Assembly (NCBI GenBank): GCA_964543235.1
Contig: CAZIXE010000011.1
Location: 15,125 to 79,124 of the forward strand
Reading direction: 5' to 3'
Source of the DNA: JANMMJ01 sp964543235
GTDB lineage: Bacteria; Pseudomonadota; Alphaproteobacteria; Rhizobiales; Aestuariivirgaceae
Length of the DNA: 64,000 bases
The notes beneath the pieces are model-generated. The model was given only the letters and a program-made list of their open reading frames with translations. It did not search any database and had not been told where the DNA came from. Shown here piece after piece: positions 62,017-64,000 of the stretch. The first letter of the stretch is position 1, and each line of letters opens with the position of its first letter. Both the position numbers and the translations under genes were made by a program.

Positions 62017-62615
62017 GACTTCGCCTTCTCATCGCCGGGCAACTCGTAGGCGGTGCCCTCCCAGGGGGACAGATAGTCGAATGTCCGGAATTCCTGGACG
62101 AGTTTCACAGGTTCATAGACCACCCGCTTGGCCTCATCGTCATAACGCACCTCGACATGTCCGGTGAGGGGGAAATCCTTGCGCAGCGGATGGCCGGAAA
62201 AGCCGTAATCAGTGAGAATCCGCCGAAGATCCGGATGGCCCGAGAACAGGACGCCATAGAGATCATAGGTTTCCCGTTCATACCAGTTCGCGGCGGGAAA
62301 CACGCCGATCGCACTGGGAACAGCAGTTTCCTCGTCGGTCTGGACCTTCACCCGGACCCGCCGGTTCCGGTATGGAGACAGAAGGTGATACACGACGTCG
62401 AAGCGCTTTTCGCGTTCGGGGTAGTCAGCCCCGCAAATATCCGTGAAGCACACGAAGCGGCACTCCGGGTCATCACGCAGAAACCGCAACACCTCACAGA
62501 TGTCAGGAGCATTGGCTTCGAGTGTCAGTTCGCCGTAGGCAACACGGTACGACGATACCTTCCCCTGAAGCGCGCTCACAATGTGCTCGCCTAGCCGATT
62601 GAGCGTTTCCTCCAT
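62013..62615 (-). CDS. nuoC: NADH-quinone oxidoreductase subunit C
   Basis: 200-aa hydrophilic subunit (30-kDa type). Conserved parts: CFTDICGADYPEREKRFDVVYHLLS, NWYERETYDLYGVLFSGHPDLRRILTDYGFSGHPLRKDFPLTG, and the end FDYLSPWEGT. It is a separate gene, not fused to nuoD as in enterobacteria. It begins 2 bp after nuoB. Confidence 0.97.
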   Translation of the reverse strand: MEETLNRLGEHIVSALQGKVSSYRVAYGELTLEANAPDICEVLRFLRDDPECRFVCFTDICGADYPEREKRFDVVYHLLSPYRNRRVRVKVQTDEETAVPSAIGVFPAANWYERETYDLYGVLFSGHPDLRRILTDYGFSGHPLRKDFPLTGHVEVRYDDEAKRVVYEPVKLVQEFRTFDYLSPWEGTAYELPGDEKAKS

Positions 62616-62617
62616 CC

Positions 62618-63154
62618 CTAGCGCTCCAGCGTCCCGACCCGGCGGATCTTCTTCTGGAGCTGCAGGATGCCGTAGACCAGCGCCTCGGCGGTGGGCGGGC
62701 AGCCCGGCACATAGATGTCGACGGGGACGATCCGGTCGCAGCCGCGAACCACCGAATAGGAGTAATGATAGTAGCCCCCGCCATTGGCGCAGGAGCCCAT
62801 GGAGATCACATAGCGCGGCTCGGGCATCTGATCGTAGACCTTGCGCAGCGCCGGTGCCATCTTGTTGGTCAGCGTACCCGCCACGATCATGACGTCCGAC
62901 TGCCGCGGGCTGGCGCGCGGCGCAAAGCCGAATCGCTCAACGTCGTAGCGCGGCATCGAGGCCTGCATCATTTCCACCGCGCAGCAGGCGAGGCCAAAGG
63001 TCATCCACATGAGTGAGCCGGTCCGCGCCCAGTTGATGAGTTCGTCCGTCGAGGTGACGAGGAAGCCCTTGTCCGCCAGTTCGGCATTGACGCCGGTGAA
63101 AAACTCCTGTTGGGCCTGATTGAGGGCCGGCCGGCCGGGTTCGATCAATCCCAT
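62618..63154 (-). CDS. nuoB: NADH-quinone oxidoreductase subunit B
   Basis: 178-aa subunit holding cluster N2. The ligands are C57 and C58 (GLACCAVEMM), C122 (MGSCANGGGYYHYSYSVV) and C152 (VPGCPPTAEALVYG). The ATG at 63154 lies 10 bp inside the end of nuoA and gives MGLIEPGRPALNQ; the longer open frame to 63265 overlaps nuoA and is not conserved. Confidence 0.97.
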   Translation of the reverse strand: MGLIEPGRPALNQAQQEFFTGVNAELADKGFLVTSTDELINWARTGSLMWMTFGLACCAVEMMQASMPRYDVERFGFAPRASPRQSDVMIVAGTLTNKMAPALRKVYDQMPEPRYVISMGSCANGGGYYHYSYSVVRGCDRIVPVDIYVPGCPPTAEALVYGILQLQKKIRRVGTLER

Positions 63155-63510
63155 TCCAGCGCCCCCTTCCGCCACTCGTAGATGAATCCGATGGTGAGGA
63201 TTGCCAGAAACACCATCATCGACCAGAAGCCGAAAACCCCGATCTCGCCGAGGCTGACTGCCCACGGAAACAGGAACGCCACCTCAAGGTCAAAGATGAT
63301 AAACAGGATCGACACCAGGTAAAAGCGCACGTCGAACTTCATCCGGGCGTCGTCGAAAGCATTGAAACCGCATTCATAGGCCGAGAGTTTCTCGGGGTCC
63401 GGCTTGCGCACGGCGATGATGATGGCCGACAGCATCAGCGCAATGGCGATGCCGGCGCACACCGCCATGAAGATCGCTATGGGCAGGTAGTCTCTGAGTA
63501 GTTCCGGCAT
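63145..63510 (-). CDS. nuoA: NADH-quinone oxidoreductase subunit A
   Basis: 121-aa membrane subunit with three helices. The conserved loop YECGFNAFDDARMKFDVRFYLVSILFIIFDLEVAFLFPW is clear in overlapping parts. The ATG at 63510 gives MPELLRDYLPIAIF; the open frame extends upstream to 63573 without conservation. It is the first gene of the operon, 141 bp after tRNA-Asp, so the promoter must lie in that gap. The best candidate by eye, TTGCAG-N17-TACCAA, is weak. Confidence 0.96.
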   Translation of the reverse strand: MPELLRDYLPIAIFMAVCAGIAIALMLSAIIIAVRKPDPEKLSAYECGFNAFDDARMKFDVRFYLVSILFIIFDLEVAFLFPWAVSLGEIGVFGFWSMMVFLAILTIGFIYEWRKGALEWD

Positions 63511-63651
63511 CTGATCCCGTCTCAGTATCGCGGTGCGATTGAGGATGCCGGGCGTTGGTAGCGCAGTGCACAATGCTCTGCAAGCGCCAAGCGCAGCGGG
63601 CCGGTTTCAATCTGGGCCGGGTGGCAGAAGTGGCGGAGAATGCGCCTGATA

Positions 63652-63728
63652 TGGCGCGAGTGACGGGGCTCGAACCCGCGACCTTCGGCGTGACAGGCCG
63701 ACGCTCTAACCAACTGAGCTACACCCGC
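63652..63728 (-). tRNA. tRNA-Asp (anticodon GTC)
   Basis: 77-nt cloverleaf read on the minus strand. The acceptor stem is GCGGGTG/CACTCGC, the D arm GCTC...GAGC, and the anticodon stem TCGGC/GCCGA with loop CTGTCAC, so the anticodon is GTC. The T arm is GCGGG-TTCGAGC-CCCGT, the discriminator base is G, and the 3' CCA is encoded. All stems pair, allowing one G-U in the acceptor stem and one in the T stem. Confidence 0.97.
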
Positions 63729-63769
63729 AGCACTTCGCGGGCTGTGTCTATTGAACCGGCCCCCCCAAG

Positions 63770-63937
63770 TCAAGCGCGCAAATGCGGCGCAGCGCTGCTG
63801 TCCTGGGCGGTCGTGTCCCACCGAATTCCATGGTTGCGCCAGAGCCATTCACGATCGGCTGCGAAGCCGTCACGCAGGAGTTGTGCCGTGGCGGGCGTCA
63901 GTGGCGGTGCGGCGCAAGCGGCAATGGCAGCACTCAC
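63770..63937 (-). CDS. Short hypothetical reading frame, possibly a gene fragment
   Basis: A 55-codon frame from a GTG at 63937. The product (including AAIAACAAPPLTPATAQLL and REWLWRNHGIRWDTT) looks protein-like in composition. The same frame stays sensible a few codons upstream (TLLEQAV) until a stop at 63959-63961, and no good start or ribosome site is seen. It may be the end of a frameshifted gene, a degraded gene or chance. No family is recognised. The rest of 63729-64000 shows nothing else. Confidence 0.25.
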   Translation of the reverse strand: MSAAIAACAAPPLTPATAQLLRDGFAADREWLWRNHGIRWDTTAQDSSAAPHLRA

Positions 63938-64000
63938 CGCCTGCTCGAGTAGTGTCCGTCAAGTTCAGCAAATTGGTTGCCGGTGATGCGGGCATGGGCG

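Overview
The window is a gene-dense, GC-rich stretch of bacterial chromosome and almost certainly comes from an alphaproteobacterium. Several gene orders point to the Hyphomicrobiales (Rhizobiales) or close relatives: an ATP12-type F1 chaperone gene beside a propionyl-CoA carboxylase beta gene; rlpA-dacF-tmk-holB-metG-tatD-MBL hydrolase; tpiA-ATC-hydrolase-like-secG-pyrG...kdsA-scpA-scpB; ppiD-trpE-trpG-trpD-trpC-moaC-moeA; and a full nuoA-N operon followed by birA and RNase J. A BA14K-like protein, DUF2852, a low-cysteine DksA and an exact CtrA-type box agree with this. trpE and trpG are separate, unlike the fused gene of Rhizobium and Brucella. The species cannot be named from sequence reading alone.

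Layout. 1-4127 (+): 3' end of a HAD phosphatase gene, ATP12 chaperone, acyl-CoA carboxylase beta subunit, MgtC/DUF4010 membrane protein. 4139-6063 (-): DUF2199 protein and rimO. 6246-7857 (+): hfq-hflX. 7864-17391 (-): mazG, then the replication/translation/cell-wall cluster MBL-tatD-metG-holB-tmk-dacF-rlpA, a Sel1-repeat protein and a DUF2147 protein. 17493-18260 (+): class II aldolase-like protein. 18263-29365 (-): OmpA lipoprotein, DUF2852, TetR, dksA, scpB, scpA, kdsA, a large MscS channel, pyrG, secG, an ATC-hydrolase-like protein, tpiA. 29489-36989 (+): ppiD and the tightly coupled trpEGDC-moaC-moeA operon. 37058-38647 (-): BA14K-like protein and a beta-hydroxyacid dehydrogenase. 38766-42620 (+): threonine ammonia-lyase, aspartate/glutamate leucyltransferase, an EamA transporter and an unknown protein. 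42592-63510 (-): an unknown protein, parC, RNase J, birA and the complete respiratory complex I operon. 63652-63728 (-): tRNA-Asp. The last 270 bases hold only a short doubtful reading frame.

Most of the content is core metabolism and information processing: tryptophan, molybdopterin cofactor, CTP and KDO synthesis, complex I, condensin partners, topoisomerase IV, RNase J and Hfq. I see no insertion sequence, prophage, integrase, toxin-antitoxin pair, CRISPR array or defence island. No gene-free stretch exceeds about 300 bases.

The points most worth a second look are local. Two extra small genes lie inside the complex I operon (a two-helix membrane protein between nuoH and nuoI, and a DUF3291 protein between nuoF and nuoG). 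The acyl-CoA carboxylase beta subunit has changed residues in both acyl-CoA-binding loops. There is a perfect CtrA box before an OmpA lipoprotein gene, a 16-bp AT-only-core palindrome in front of mazG, and a pair of unrecognised genes whose 3' ends overlap convergently. I found no complete undescribed system that the sequence would support.
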